Counted from the first letter of the stretch, positions 1 to 11,430 are shown. The stretch: 64,000 bases of DNA from Ischnura elegans (GCF_921293095.1 NC_060254.1:5394001-5458000); one strand, 5' to 3'. Notes: generated by a model not told the origin, from the sequence alone. Program-made: numbers and translations.

Positions 1-430
1 TCCCGTGGTAGGTTCGCTCTACGCACGTTCGAAAAATATCTCCACTTATATCATAATCAAGACTTGCAATAGTTAACAGCATCACGGCCGGACAAACCAC
101 AGCTAAGACGCGATACATCTCGGTCCCTACCGCATAGAGTAATGTTATCCAAGTGCAAGGATAAAATACTCAGTGCAATGTTGATGAATATTTCGATTTA
201 GGGAACCCTTTTGAACTCAAAAACCGTTACTTATACTCTGAAATCATAGCTATTTGGAAAGGTTATTTACGATAGCATTGTTTATATTTTTGATTATTTT
301 ATTACTTTGAGTAAATTAAATCGTTCCCCTTTTCCAGATGACTGTGGAATAGAATTATCCTAAAAAATTACAACGCGATCGAAAGACTTTCAATATATTA
401 ACATTGAGGAGCCATGCTAACTCCTAGCCA
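1..430. other. No recognised feature
   Basis: Moderately AT-rich DNA with no open frame of note, no repeat shared with the rest of the window and no RNA-like structure that I can see. Confidence 0.5.
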
Positions 431-434
431 GCCA

Positions 435-700
435 CTAATCGTCCTCTGAACCAGAGTTTGATACTTTCCCCGAACGCAAAGATGGACCAATAGGTCCTAT
501 ACCCAGTAGATCGTCGGTAGTTGGCTCTTTTGGGCGTTGCCATACTGTGACTGAATTTTCCCGGTACAAGAGGTGGGTAAATTCCCTGTTCTCTGAGAAC
601 ATTATCCGGGCAAAGTCTTGGAAGACGGACGTTTTCAAGTACCTAGTTCCTGAGCTGGCCGCATTGAGACGCCAATGAACTGTGCGACAATTTCATCCCC
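435..700 (-). pseudogene. Unidentified open frame, 3' end of an unknown coding region
   Basis: A minus-strand frame stays open from about 700 down to a stop at 435, about 85 codons. It is open upstream of its only in-frame ATG-like start, so a start near 638 is not meaningful. The end of the peptide is acidic (SGSEDD then stop). The residues look protein-like (aromatics and charges well mixed, a VWQRPKEP segment), but I recognise no family. It could be the last exon of a gene or a remnant of a retroelement gag-like frame. No splice acceptor could be fixed with confidence; in this frame a stop lies just upstream, near 705. Confidence 0.25.
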
Positions 701-810
701 CGCTGGACAACGCCACTGCATGACTCTGTGTACGCGAACACCACAGTCCAGCCAGGCTAGAGCTAGAACTTTTAACTATGTATTTAATCCTCGGGACCGC
801 GGGGTTCCTC

Positions 811-885
811 TGGCATGTTGGTGTTTGGTCACCCCCTGCCACGCACTCTAGAAGTGGCTCACTGCAGGGTATCACGTAGGTGTAC
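811..885 (+). mobile_element. Orphan 3' tail of CR1-like LINE (family L)
   Basis: About 75 bases match the 3' end of the CR1-like LINE seen at 13,620-13,680: the CACCCCCTGCC core, then GTGGCTC, then CAGGGTAT and a degraded GTAGAT-type tail. No reverse transcriptase reading frame precedes it, so this is a severely 5'-truncated copy or a SINE that shares the LINE tail. Confidence 0.7.
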
Positions 886-899
886 TGCAAGGAGTGGTA

Positions 900-1660
900 G
901 AGTACAGCGTCCGCGCGATGGGCCGATAGGCGTCTCTCTTGCTGGAGGACGGGGAGGAGGTGGGGGATGCAACACCTTTCCTTTATTCTCTCTCGTTGTT
1001 CGAACAGGGGAGGAGGAAGGTGGCGCCGAAGACGATTCGAGCGGCGGAGACTTGAACTACACTGATGGTGATGATGATGATGTTGTTGGGTCGAAGGGGA
1101 GGGGGTGGGGGGGGGAGGGGGAATGCGAATGAGGGGGAGGGGGAAGACGGGAGGGGAGGGGAGGAACCAACTTCACAATAAAGACATCTCTGTCAGAAGG
1201 CTGTTCGTTTTTTTCTCCTTTTCCCTCTCTCTCTCTCTCTCTCCTGCCTTACACGTCTCCCCCCCCCCTCCCTCCCCCCTCCATCCCCTCCCCCTCGTTT
1301 CACGGGCGGCGGCAGCGAGGCGAGGTCGGTCGGCGGCGGAATGGTTGAGGAGGAGGTAGGTGGTAGAGGGGCGCAGCAGCTTCAAGTCCTGTTCTTCCTC
1401 TCCCTTGTGGAGGAGGGGATGATAGGGGGGTGGGGTGGGGTGGGGGTGGCAATAAAACGTGTTGAGAGGTCGGCGTTGTCGCAGAGGCAGAGTTGGGAAG
1501 GGGGTGGAGGGAATGGAGAAGGGGGGGGGGTGGGGGTTGGGGCGATCCTCGTGCTTGAATCTCGTCGCTTCGAGATACGTTTCGTTCGCCTCTCACTCGA
1601 GATACATACGCGGCGCGAAACAATAAAATAAAGAAACAAAAGAGGCACGCTTCCCGCAAC
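900..1660. repeat. Low-complexity G-rich / CT-rich block
   Basis: Three strand-asymmetric tracts follow each other: G/A-rich on the plus strand (about 940-1170), C/T-rich with a CT dinucleotide run (about 1200-1300), and G/A-rich again (about 1340-1550). G runs of five or more repeat at short spacing, so the tracts could form G-quadruplexes on one strand or the other. A short CGG-rich stretch lies near 1300-1340. Open frames here on both strands are artefacts of the biased composition. It could be a promoter or CpG-type region, but there is no other evidence for that. Confidence 0.7.
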
Positions 1661-1669
1661 AGTAGAAAC

Positions 1670-2332
1670 AATAGGGTAGTTTCCTTCATCAAAGAAAACG
1701 AAAGGCATTGATTGTGATTCGTTACCCACCATGTATTCATAATACACAAATTATTTGGTTTTTGAAATATCGGTTTAGTCGAATGGCAATGATCAATTTT
1801 ATCCTCATTTGAAAAAGGCCAGATTGGCGCCCATGCGATGCCACTCCACGTGACGTCACAGGGACCTAGTTTCTACACGAGAGGATAGGAGTTATACATC
1901 GTCTGAGGTTACCAATGCATGCATGAGGCACAGAGCTCAGGGAAACATGTCTTAATAATCACCTATTAAATCTGGCTAAGGTCGGAAAGTTTTCTTCGTT
2001 TGATAAGGTATTAATAAACCTTTTTTAAGCCAAGAGCTACCAGCCAGCAAGGTACTCAGCTACCCGCTAGCATCCTGCGTTCTATCAGCAATCGGAGCCT
2101 CGATCAAGGTCACCTCACAAGGCGGGAGGGGGAACCAGAAATGCGTCGCACGGACTTTTTCCCATCATTCCTACTTACGCGTCGCGTTTTCGCGCGTTTG
2201 AAATTTTTCACTTTTCATTTAATCGCGAAAAATAGATATCGTCATTTAAAAATCTAAAAGCGTGAAATACGTACCCCAGGAGTAATAATCTTTCGATTTA
2301 GGCAATAAAAAATAATAGGAAACCACCCTATT
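1670..2332 (+). mobile_element. Family A MITE, copy 1 (663 bp)
   Basis: This is the first of five copies of a ~640-665 bp non-autonomous element. It starts AATAGGGTAGTTTCCT and ends with the inverted equivalent (AGGAAACCACCCTATT), giving terminal inverted repeats of about 16 bp. All copies share an internal CACGTGACGTCAC site, an ATGCATGCAT palindrome and a TTTTCGCGC segment. It has no transposase frame. The flanks show no clear target duplication. Peptides readable through its ends recur in every copy because the DNA recurs, not because a protein is kept. Confidence 0.9.
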
Positions 2333-3070
2333 AAAAGTGGAGGAGAGAGAGCCTTTCTATTTTATTCCAGAAGAGGGAAATAGGTATTACGGACTATTAA
2401 ATGCATACAATTTTATTCATTTTTATTAACGATCAAAAACTAAAATAAGAGCAATTTCAAAAGACCGAAAAATAAAATAAAAACATTTCAGGCGTTTGTA
2501 GAAAAATTTGATACGAGGGATATGCTTATGATATAGGATATTTTTCATTCCAGATGGGGAAGAAATAGGCATTATTGACGAGCTTAATTAAGTTAATGCA
2601 ACTATAGTTAACAATTAAACACACAGCACTGAATTAATTTTTATGGACAAAGAAGTTCTTCAAATTTGGGTAGTTATTTAAGGAAAGAAATAAAATCTTC
2701 ACGCGTCCATAGAAACATTTAAAGGGAAGAATAGGGAGCCTTCTTCTTTATTTCGGATGAGGAATAAATAGCCTTTATTGGCGTTTAAACGAATGGCACC
2801 TTATTCATTTGCACTGATGTTTTAATGGGCCATAAAAACAAATCATACTTGATTAATTTTTATTGACGATGAAACACATAATATTTGAATAATTTTTAAA
2901 GGTAAAAAGTGAAGGAGAGAAGCTTCCCGCGCCTATAAAAGCAACGGATGGAGGGGCGGAAGGACCTTCTCGTCATATATTCCAGACGAGGAAGGAGGAG
3001 CCATATAGTAAAAAGGTAAGGTCTATTCAAAACATCTAACGTAATTATTTTTATTGACCTTTTTTATTGG
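2333..3070. repeat. Degenerate ~200-bp tandem array
   Basis: Four diverged units can be followed by a landmark containing ATTCCAGA-type sequence followed by GAGGAA and a TAGG/AGCC segment, at about 2,360, 2,545, 2,745 and 2,975. Spacing is about 190, 200 and 230 bases. Between landmarks each unit is AT-rich, with a TTTTTATTGACGAT-like string. The units are far apart in sequence, so this is an old array. I do not recognise a named satellite. Confidence 0.55.
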
Positions 3071-4217
3071 ACAATTAAATTCATGAAAATAATTCCTTAA
3101 CACAGACATTTGGATATTTTCCACGGAATCGAGCAAAAGCCTCCAACTGTACTTTTTAACGTGTTGGTATCGTAAAATTTATTGACCTCCGATTGTCTTT
3201 TAATGAACTAGGACGTCGGTTTAAGGTATAAAATGCACAGCAATTAGTGACGTATTCATTGATCGACTTTATTTACAAAATATCTCTCACGTCATCATTT
3301 TTTTTTCAAAGTTTGATGATGCTCTGTCCACCGTTATCTCAATTAGCTATTCCTAACTAAAAGCTAAGCTATTCCTAATGAATATTTCTCGTTTTCATTA
3401 GGATTAGCTGAGCATAAAAGCGCAGTTTTACCAAAAATATTTGTTTTTTTACGTCATCACATAATTATTCTACACGATATCATTCGAGCCAATTCAAGTG
3501 GTGACCAACCACCAGCGTGTAACAGGTACCCCATACACAGACTTCATGGTTATCAAAAATATGTGTTTATTATAATAAGAATGAGACGTACACATTTGTA
3601 ACGATGGTACGACCTCCCACCAATATTGGAAAACAAATGACACACTTGGGCCGTTTGTCCGGCGTCATTATTGGGTGGGTGGATAAATTTCTCCAAAGTT
3701 GGGCATCCATTGCTCTTCTTTAAACGTATTCATTTTAGAAGATTTTTATTTGCTTATTTGGAATACATTTTGAATGTGCTTTCAATGATATTGCTTACAG
3801 TGATAGCATTTTCTCAAGCTGTAAGTCACAAAGGAAAATGAAGCTCTAGAATTTAAACTTGACGGTGACTATGTATACATGCTGCCTGGTATATCTACTG
3901 CAGGAATACCTGTCATTATTGTCACCGCGCGAAACCAGCACCAACACATGGTCTCTCATCTAGGTAAGTAATTATCAGCCTCGATCCTGAAAAACTTGTT
4001 GAAACTCGGGTCGATTAATAAAAATCTGTGAGCCACACACACTTTTTCTGTTGTGTTGTCACCTCTCATACGGTTCTCACCGAAAAAAACTATCGCCACC
4101 AACATTTTAAGTTGATCGTTTTGGATATGAGTTAGCTTTCATTTAGAGTCTTGATCAGTTTAAATAAAATAGTTCAATTTATTCGTCAAATCGTATTCGG
4201 CTCAACTATGTGGAAGT
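3071..4217. other. No recognised feature
   Basis: AT-rich DNA without a supported gene or repeat match inside the window. A TTGGGTGGGTGGAT stretch near 3,670 is the only local oddity. Confidence 0.4.
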
Positions 4218-4325
4218 AAATAGTCGAAAATGAAAAGGAGATTTCGTTGATTTCCACCGAATTAAACGGACGGTGCGGACGGAATAAATCAGTGGAAATC
4301 AACGAAGTCTCCTTTCCATTTTCTA
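4218..4325. repeat. Fold-back (hairpin) repeat
   Basis: Two arms of about 33 bases pair with each other: the left arm (about 4,218-4,252) contains AAGGAGATTTCGTTGATTTC and the right arm (about 4,291-4,325) its inverse with a few changes. They are separated by a ~40-base loop containing a small CGGACGG repeat. It is probably a fold-back transposon remnant. It shows no coding potential. Confidence 0.75.
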
Positions 4326-4773
4326 GTTCAATCTAGTCATCGCATGCAATATAGAAAGCCCTGAAAATCGGCAATCAAGTCAGAAGGTTCAGAACGAAGG
4401 TACTGCTGTCATTGGCTTCGTGTCATTGGCGCAAAAGAGAAATAAAAGTACTTCAATTGAGTAGCTGCCTGAAACGGAACGAGAGCCCTCATTGTGGTCC
4501 TTTTCACGCAAGTAAGATATGCAATTTGGTTAATGGAACTCTAAGGTTCAGAAGCTTAGGCCATCGGAAAAAGTAAAGGCCTGGTGCTGCTAGAGGATGC
4601 TGAAGAGAAAATATCCATCCGTTGGGGTGAGAAATGAGGAACAGGAGCGGATGCAGAAAAACTCAACTCAAAGGGCGCAAAATATATCTTGAGTTGTCTT
4701 TACTTTTATCGTAATTAAAGATGATCAAGTCACAGGCAGAGGTATAAGAACATTTTATTTAAAGTGATTATGC
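4326..4773. other. No recognised feature
   Basis: No gene, repeat or structured RNA recognised between the fold-back and the direct repeat at 4,774. Confidence 0.4.
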
Positions 4774-5115
4774 ACATATAACAGACAAAGAGAATGAGGG
4801 CTCAAGGGATCCCTTCGAGGATACAACACACCGGGGCCGGGAACCAAGCCTTTGGCTTATACGCCCGATCACCCGGGGAGGGGTTTGGATGGGAAGGGAA
4901 AAGGAAAGAGGCGCCGCCGCGATGGGAGCCCGTCGACGCCTCTGGGGTAGGATAGGTTCGGAAGGGACGGTACGGGGAAAAACGCTATAGAAGCGAAGGA
5001 GGCCCACTAAATAGCGACACCAAGCAAAGCTATTAATGTTTTAACGACTTAGGAGGGTCATTCTATGAGGAAGAATTATCCAACGATCAAATCGTTAGAT
5101 ACATATAACAGACAA
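4774..5115. mobile_element. 312-bp insertion between 15-bp direct repeats
   Basis: ACATATAACAGACAA occurs at 4,774-4,788 and again, unchanged, at 5,101-5,115. The 312 bases between are much more GC-rich than the flanks. A 15-bp flanking duplication is what target-primed retrotransposition leaves, so this looks like a SINE or a retrocopy of a structured or processed RNA. No poly-A or A/B box is convincing on either strand. A 79-codon minus-strand open frame inside it (about 4,768-5,007) reads arginine/proline-rich low-complexity protein and is probably not coding. Confidence 0.55.
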
Positions 5116-6369
5116 TCCCAGCTTATGATATAAAAAAGTTACAATTGTGGTTTTGCAATGTTCGTCAATACGGGCGGACCCGCAAGGGGGGGGGACCCCC
5201 CACATCTGTATCCGGCAGTGATGCGGAAGGATATGAAATGGAAGGACGGTATGGATCACTGCAGGCCAGAGAAGAAATAGAAAAGGGTGTAGAAATAAGA
5301 CACAGCAGTAAACACAATGGAGGAAAAAAGTGATGGAAAGTCCCCAGAGAGGAAGGCCAAGGGAGCATAGGGTGGACGAAGAAGGGTCAGGGGGGAGAAG
5401 AGCATCAGGAATTTAAAAAAAAACTGGAATTGGAGAAAGATAAGAAGTGATGCACGCCAATCTTAGGATTTCAATTTTACGTGCGTGTGCAATCAGCGCC
5501 TATAACGTCAGGGGGCGTTTTCGCTCATTCGATAAATATTCGAAAAATGCAATAGAATGGCTTATGACTCATTTTCAGTGTGCAACAGATGAAAGTTTGA
5601 ATCCGGCACAGAGTCAGTAAAGATATCAGTTTTGGCTCATAAATCCCTCATTGTTCAATCCTTGAAAATACATCCTCCTTTTTGTGCTGCGATGTGAATG
5701 GTTAGACGCCAAGACACGAGCGGTTGTGCTGGATCCCACGGCAACACGCCATGGTACGGAGGCTGAATCCCGATGGCCCATGGCCGCCGCCGCGCCCCAA
5801 ATTGCGTCGCCATAGTTACCGTTGGCAGGAGAGAGTCGCTCAGTTTCCAAGCAGAGAAAAAAGGATGCGAAGAACGCATTCGTCCTTGAATTTCAAATTA
5901 TATGAAGAGCGAATGATTGACAGGTACCACTCCCAGGCGGACTCAAGCGCCAAAGTTTGAGAGGCGGCCGAATCCCGAAGTAACGTCAAACCTTAAAGCA
6001 CGCCATCTGACGGTCTGTATCGAAGTTAGAGAGAACCTACCCACAGTGTAACATGGCGACGCATTTCGTGGAAGACTACCATGTAACATCTAACATACAA
6101 CGTCTCTTGTAATTTCTAATGATTGCCTTTGAGTCACAAGCCATACGATTTATTTTAGATTGTTGTACCAATACTTGGCAATAGCTTGGCTATTTCAAAG
6201 TACCCTTGATGTTACCCAAGGGAAACAATCGTAAATGTGGTCGGTCACACAGAAGACCCGAAATATCAATTCATTTTAAGAATTGAGTAGATGAGAGGGA
6301 AAAAGTATACGTTTGGGCAAAAAATATATCATCATCATTCAGCCAAGTCTCAAAAATAAAACGCGAAAG
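5116..6369. other. No recognised feature
   Basis: Mixed-composition DNA with short overlapping frames on both strands and none resembling a known protein. It includes a small GGGGGGGACCCCCC palindrome near 5,190. Confidence 0.4.
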
Positions 6370-6660
6370 CTACTGCCCATTTTTCAAGAGTTTGTGACGT
6401 CATTCAAGTCCTCGAGCATTTAATCGCTCATGGATGACCTTTCATCGAGAGAAAGAATCATTAGAAAGAAAGTAAACGATAATCGAACCAAACAAGGCCT
6501 TAGGGAAGAGTGAATTTGCGTGCAAGGAGTCGGTGACGTCATGAAATTATTTGCTTAAGGGGCCAGGCTATCGATTTCCCCCGCGACTCGAGAAGATGGT
6601 AAAAGATCGAAAAGAGGACTCAAGCTGACCACTTTAATGTTTCAAACTCTGATTATAATA
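6370..6660 (+). repeat. Family G dispersed repeat, copy 1
   Basis: This shares ordered landmarks with 11,515-11,830: GTTTGTGACGTCAT, a TCATCGmGAG-type string, a second TGACGtCAT, then CTCGAGAAGA and GATCGAAAA. The two copies are old and diverged. No terminal repeats were found, so the class is unknown. Confidence 0.5.
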
Positions 6661-6784
6661 TGTAGTTTACTGTTTTGACAACATTGGTGACCGCGCGGGA
6701 ACATTGCTCTGCCTTTCAACTACTGGCGTCTTGTGTTCAGACCACCGAGCTATCCAAGCTACTCTCATCTCCTGTGTTTTCAGC

Positions 6785-6800
6785 GGGGGGGGGGGGGGGG
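6785..6800. repeat. G homopolymer run
   Basis: An uninterrupted G run of about 16 lies immediately 5' of a family A copy. It is a likely site of length variation and sequencing error. Confidence 0.9.
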
Positions 6801-6812
6801 AGGAGTGCGACC

Positions 6813-7453
6813 AATAGGGTTTCCTACTATTTTTTTATTGCCTAAATCGAAAGATTATTACTCCTGGAGTACATATTTCACGCTTTCGGAGTTTTAAATG
6901 ACGATATCTATTTTTCGCGATTAAATGAAAAGTGCAAATTTTCAAGTGCGCGGAAACGCGACGGCTAAGTATAAACTCTGGGAAAACCCCGTGTGACGTC
7001 GTTCTGGTTCCCGCTACCGCAAGTGAGGTGACCTTGGGGCGAGGCTTTGATCGCTGATACGACGCAGGATGCTAGCTGGTAGCGCTTGGCTTAAATAAGG
7101 ATTATTAATACCCTATCCAACGAAGAAAACTTTCCGACCTTAGGCAGTTTTAATAGGTGATTATTAAGACATGTTTCCCTGAGCTCTGTGCCTCATGCAT
7201 GCATTGGTAGTCTTAGACGATGTAAAACTCCTATCTACTCGTACAGAAACTAGGTCCCTGTGACGTCACGTGGAGTGGCATCGCATGGGCGCCAATCTGG
7301 TCTTTTTCAAATGAGGATAAAATTGACCATTGCCATTCGTCTAAACTGGTATTTCTAAAACCAAATAATTTGTATATTATGAATACACTAATGGTGGGTA
7401 ATGAATCGCAATCAATTCCTTTCGTTTTCTTTGATGAAGGAAACTACCCTATT
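6813..7453 (-). mobile_element. Family A MITE, copy 2 (641 bp, inverted)
   Basis: This is the same element as at 1,670, in the opposite orientation. It opens AATAGGG (with the next few bases changed, GTTTCCT instead of GTGGTTTCCT) and ends GGAAACTACCCTATT. The CACGTGACGTCAC site is intact, read in reverse. No target duplication is visible. Confidence 0.9.
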
Positions 7454-7998
7454 CCCCCCAGATGCAGCCCAAAGTGTTGGCCATGTGATGGCTCTACGAA
7501 TCACGGATCCCGCCAACAAGACACACAAGAGAAGAAATTAAATGAAACATATAATTAACTCGTAGGTATAGGAATTCGTTTTTTCCCCGAAAAATAGATA
7601 AAGGATTTAAATGAATGCTAGGAGGAACATTATTCGCGCATATTCATTTACTTTGTTAACAGCTGGCACCTCCCGCCAAACGCCTATTTAAGCGGCTTGC
7701 GGTGTAGTGTGCCCATGTAATCCAATGCCAGTGTAATCCAATCCTGTCTTTCATCATCTCTTATTAGTATCGCCGTATTGCATTTTAAAACACACGTCCC
7801 GAAACATCGTGACTGTGACATTTTTAGTCTCATTCCTACTTCGGAAAATATGCTCATATTTTGTTTATTTAAAACAGATTTTTCATACAGAAAAAAATGT
7901 AAGGAATGATGTTATTCTAATTTTTCATTTCAAATACTTTTTAACCATATTTAGGGAATATAACTGATAACTTCAGCCTTGACTCTGTGAAACCCCTC
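7454..7998. other. No recognised feature
   Basis: AT-rich sequence with no gene or repeat that I can support. Confidence 0.4.
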
Positions 7999-8241
7999 CA
8001 TATTGGAAATAAAATAGTAAAACTTAGCAAGGTTCACTTGTGTATTTAAATAGGCAAGGCCTGGGTTTCGAGCGGGCGAGATAGGCGAGACCCATTTTGA
8101 GGTGACTGATATTACATGATAGTATTAGTTAGTATGTAATATCAGTCACCTAAAGATGTAACTACGTTACGAAACCCGGGGCTTGCCTATTTAAATACAC
8201 AAGTGAGCCTTACAAGTTTTATTCTTTTATTTCTATATTTG
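7999..8241. mobile_element. Fold-back element with hammerhead-like boxes, copy 1
   Basis: Two long arms (about 7,999-8,080 and 8,165-8,241) are inverted copies containing TAAATACACAAGTGA-type sequence and GAAACCCGGG-type sequence. The central part forms a second perfect hairpin around GTGACTGATATTACAT. On the plus strand the right arm reads CTAAAGA (8,150-8,156), one base, a 5-bp stem GTAAC/GTTAC and then GAAA (8,171-8,174), followed by CCCGGG. This order recalls the CUGANGA and GAAA boxes of hammerhead ribozymes, but with an extra U and with the G of the first box changed. There is no protein frame. Penelope-type retroelement ends are one possible origin. Confidence 0.6.
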
Positions 8242-9763
8242 ACGGAGTTTTTCGGATGAATGGAATATCTGATCCAATGGCGTAAGTTTATTACCACTGA
8301 AGAAAGATTAAGTGCTTTCCCGGCGAATTGACTGCGTGAAGAGTTCTCGATAGCGCCATTAAACATTGGTGGCCAATGTCTATGTGATCTCCAAATGAAT
8401 CGGATGGAGTCAGCATTGCAAATACGATGAGCAAGATTTGAATTCGGTGCACCTCTGGTAAAGGAAGCTTATCATTGTCCCGACTCCACACTCTTACAAT
8501 CTTCAATAGTCGTAATTTTAATTCGCTTTGACGCGATGCCCTCTTGGAAGGAGCAAATTATCCGAGGGAGGGAGGGAGGGAGGTGGAGGGGATGAGAAGA
8601 CAGACATTTCTGTCGTTGGGCTCTAATTTTTGGACTCGTTTCACTGCGTCCGTGGAGATGCTTGGGAGTTCTTTATCGCCATGACAGCTGAGATGGGCTC
8701 GAGCGTAATTATGCGGAAAACGATCGGACGTTGTTTGTCGAAGACACGCGGGACAAATGGAGTCGTCTTTTGCACGCTTGCGTACACTTGACAGCAGGGA
8801 TGGAGGACGACGGAGCTACTTGCCACTTTCACTCGCTGCTTTTCCACTTAGCACCCGAGACATAATGAAGCTTCATTGAAAGGTAAATGAAATCATGTTT
8901 GGACAGCGGGAAGAACAACACAATGCAACGGTGTAAAAACGTTTTCCACATGAGTAGATGCACAAAATGCACTTCTGAATCCGAAAAAGATGCTCAAAAG
9001 TTCGCATCGCCCACAGTTATGGTGCAAATCATACAATCAGCCTATCTGACAACTAATTATGTAGGTAAATAGTACCCTCATACCTCAAGGATAACGATGA
9101 AGCACAGCATAAGTTTAAAACAACAGCATACATTAGTATATACAAACGGCGAACCGATTCATGCAAGGAATTTGTTATCAAATATGCATTGAAATCTTTT
9201 AACTCCGTGGGTTCTATGTTTATAAATGGCACACTGTCCATTCCTGTTTGCCCACTTCCGTGGCATTTGTGTGTGCTCACGTTGAAGCATCCATAAATGG
9301 AGTCGCCCAACATCCCAAATTTTCTCTTCTCAGATGAGCGCGAAAAACACCGCCTTCTTCCTCCGCCATGGAACTCGTGAGCTGGATGCACGCGTCGAAG
9401 TCTTCGACCATGACAACATTAACTGAAAAGCGATGATTCTCCGCTATTATTAACACAGGAGAGTGTCCCAGGATACGCTTCATCATGGCAGCGATCAATA
9501 ACCATCGATTCCATTTGCGCTCAAAGTTGAAATGCTTCAATTGCACTGATACAGTCTTCAATTTCGCTAATCAAGATCAACAACGTCCTCAATCTATTCG
9601 TATTCCTTTTGCAGTCATTGTCAATGCGCACAGGTCGAACGTAAGGGCCCCTCTCTCCAAAAAGGAAACATATTTAGTACCAAATATTGATGGAAATCTT
9701 GTCAGTAAAATGTCACTTCAACTGTACGATCCCCCGCAAAGCATACTCCCAGTTACTCCACTG
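8242..9763. other. No recognised gene; one short dispersed repeat
   Basis: Several 60-110 codon frames overlap on both strands and none is recognisable. A short segment near 9,005-9,045 (CATCGCCCACAGTTATGGTG and following bases) recurs at about 56,800-56,840, so at least that part belongs to a dispersed repeat. A GGGA tandem run lies near 8,565-8,585. Confidence 0.4.
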
Positions 9764-9989
9764 GAAAACATTGCATATATTATTGCATTAAACATAGCAT
9801 ATAAATTCGTACTCCTATGCTAGTAGATACTGGTTTAGAAATATTACAGCTAAAGCTATTTTATTTATCATTATTTTCCCACTGATAGTTGTATGTGTTT
9901 AAAACTGGACATTTAAATGTAGAATGTAAATAATGACACGGAAGGGAAAAAGAATGAAGTGAAACAAATAGACTTCATATCGCCCATTC
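9764..9989 (+). repeat. Long direct repeat, left copy
   Basis: About 226 bases repeat at 10,859-11,090 in the same orientation, from GAAAACATT to ATATCGCCCATTC, with scattered substitutions and a few small indels. Shared strings include TATTATTGCATTAAACATAG and AATGACACGGAAGGG. The pair encloses about 870 unique bases. This is the layout of a miniature LTR element (TRIM) or of a local duplication. No TG...CA termini or primer-binding site could be fixed. Confidence 0.75.
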
Positions 9990-10858
9990 ACTAGCAAGCT
10001 TGCAACCAACGGCAAGCAATTTACAATCGATAGAGCATGTTCTAAATCTGCCCTAAAAATCTAGCTGCAGAAGAGTTGCTCACATCCGTCCAAAATTTAA
10101 ATCCTAAAATGATTATTTTAATGAATCGAGCATATTCATGAGGAAAAAATGGCATAATAATTCCTCCATTGTATTTCCTCGCAGAATGTCCATAATGATT
10201 CTATCCTCACAATGTTCTCCACCAATTTAGGCTGAGAAACAGTTACTAATGTTGCATTTAGATACCACTGAGTTAGATTCATAGATAGAAATATAGAGGC
10301 ATGTAACACAGAGAGGCAAATTTAAATTCACAGCATATAATATTTGTGAGAACTACACGCCACATACAGCCAAAAACTGCCAGGCATGAGATATTACATT
10401 TCGTTGGCCAAAGAAACGGTTCATTCAGGTGGTTGTATGATGTCATTCCCAAGGGTTTAAGATGGTTAACAAATGAGGAAGTCGTTGGAAAAGTAACCAA
10501 TTGAAAATATTCCTATCATTGCACTTCTTAGTTGACTTTTGCTAGGAATGTTATCATTGATACTAATTTTCATCACTGGTGTAATTAGAATCCATGCAAA
10601 TTATTGTGTGAGCAATAAATTACCTTTTAAATATTCGAGTCCTTAAAAAAGTAACTATTAAATGGAATAGCATATTGTAATTATATCAGTGATCATTGGA
10701 AAGAACTTCACAAAATGTTTCATAATAGTACATTCCAAGCATTTTGTAGCTCATGTAATCTTGGCCTGACATACTAGAGACTTTATTTCTGACGTGCTAA
10801 TCGTAGGAAGGATTAAAGTTCTGTGTTCAATATTGGCCAAGCAGGTAATTTACCTATT
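9990..10858. other. Sequence between the long direct repeats
   Basis: AT-rich, no open frame with recognisable protein, no polypurine tract that I could identify. If the flanking repeats are LTRs this would be the internal region of a non-autonomous element. Confidence 0.35.
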
Positions 10859-11090
10859 GAAAACATTACATATATTATTGCATTAAACATAGCATATAAA
10901 TTCGTGATCCTATGCAAGTAGATGCTGGTTTAGAAATATTACAGCTAAAGCAATTTTATTTATCATTGTCTATCCCTTGAAAGTTATGCAAATATGAGTT
11001 AAAAACTGTAGATTTAAACGTGAAATGTAAATAATGACACGGAAGGGAAAAAGAATAAAGTCAAACAAATACCCTTCATATCGCCCATTC
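10859..11090 (+). repeat. Long direct repeat, right copy
   Basis: This is the partner of the 9,764-9,989 copy and differs by several substitutions plus a short insertion near 10,985. The level of difference means that the duplication is not recent. Confidence 0.75.
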
Positions 11091-11142
11091 TCTCGTTATT
11101 TTCAAATACAAAAACGCGAAAGTAGTTACTTGAGTTTGTTGA

Positions 11143-11430
11143 GCCATTAGTTAGGGAAGGGTATGGAAGGAAGGTTGGAGAGAAACCCGGCGTCGGCATT
11201 AACCTCCTCTTTACGAAAGGCGCCAAGGGGATCACGGCCTAACGTCCCATCCGACGGACGCAATGTTGCGCTTGAAGTATCCTCGACAAAACTCTCAAGC
11301 AAGGATCGGGTGCCCTTTGCCACAACCGGGAGTTGAAGCCTGGCCCGCAAAGAGATAAGCCACCGCAACAACACGACCCCCGGCGTGTATTGGAAACTAG
11401 AGACTCCAACGCCCGATGGACGCACCAATC
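11143..11430 (-). mobile_element. tRNA-related SINE (family H), copy 1
   Basis: This shares a conserved body with 55,352-55,580: GGAGAGAAACC, then GCCAAGGGG, then AACGTCCCATCCGACGGAC. The right end, read on the minus strand, has tRNA-like promoter boxes (GGTGGCTTATCTC and a GGCTTCAACTCCCGG-like B box), so the SINE runs on the minus strand with its tRNA head near 11,400. It does not fold into a functional tRNA. Open frames through it are not coding. Confidence 0.65.

Noticed and set aside
1105..1749. Long open frames (84-149 codons) in both strands of the G-rich/CT-rich block
   Set aside because: The peptides are runs of G, R, E, S and P created by homopurine and CT repeats, overlap each other in antisense, and run into a MITE.
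7370..7558. Repeated peptide MYIMNTLMVGNESQS also seen near 58,949 and in antisense forms near 1,747 and 55,906
   Set aside because: It is the end of the family A MITE in translation; conservation is of DNA, the downstream residues differ in every copy.
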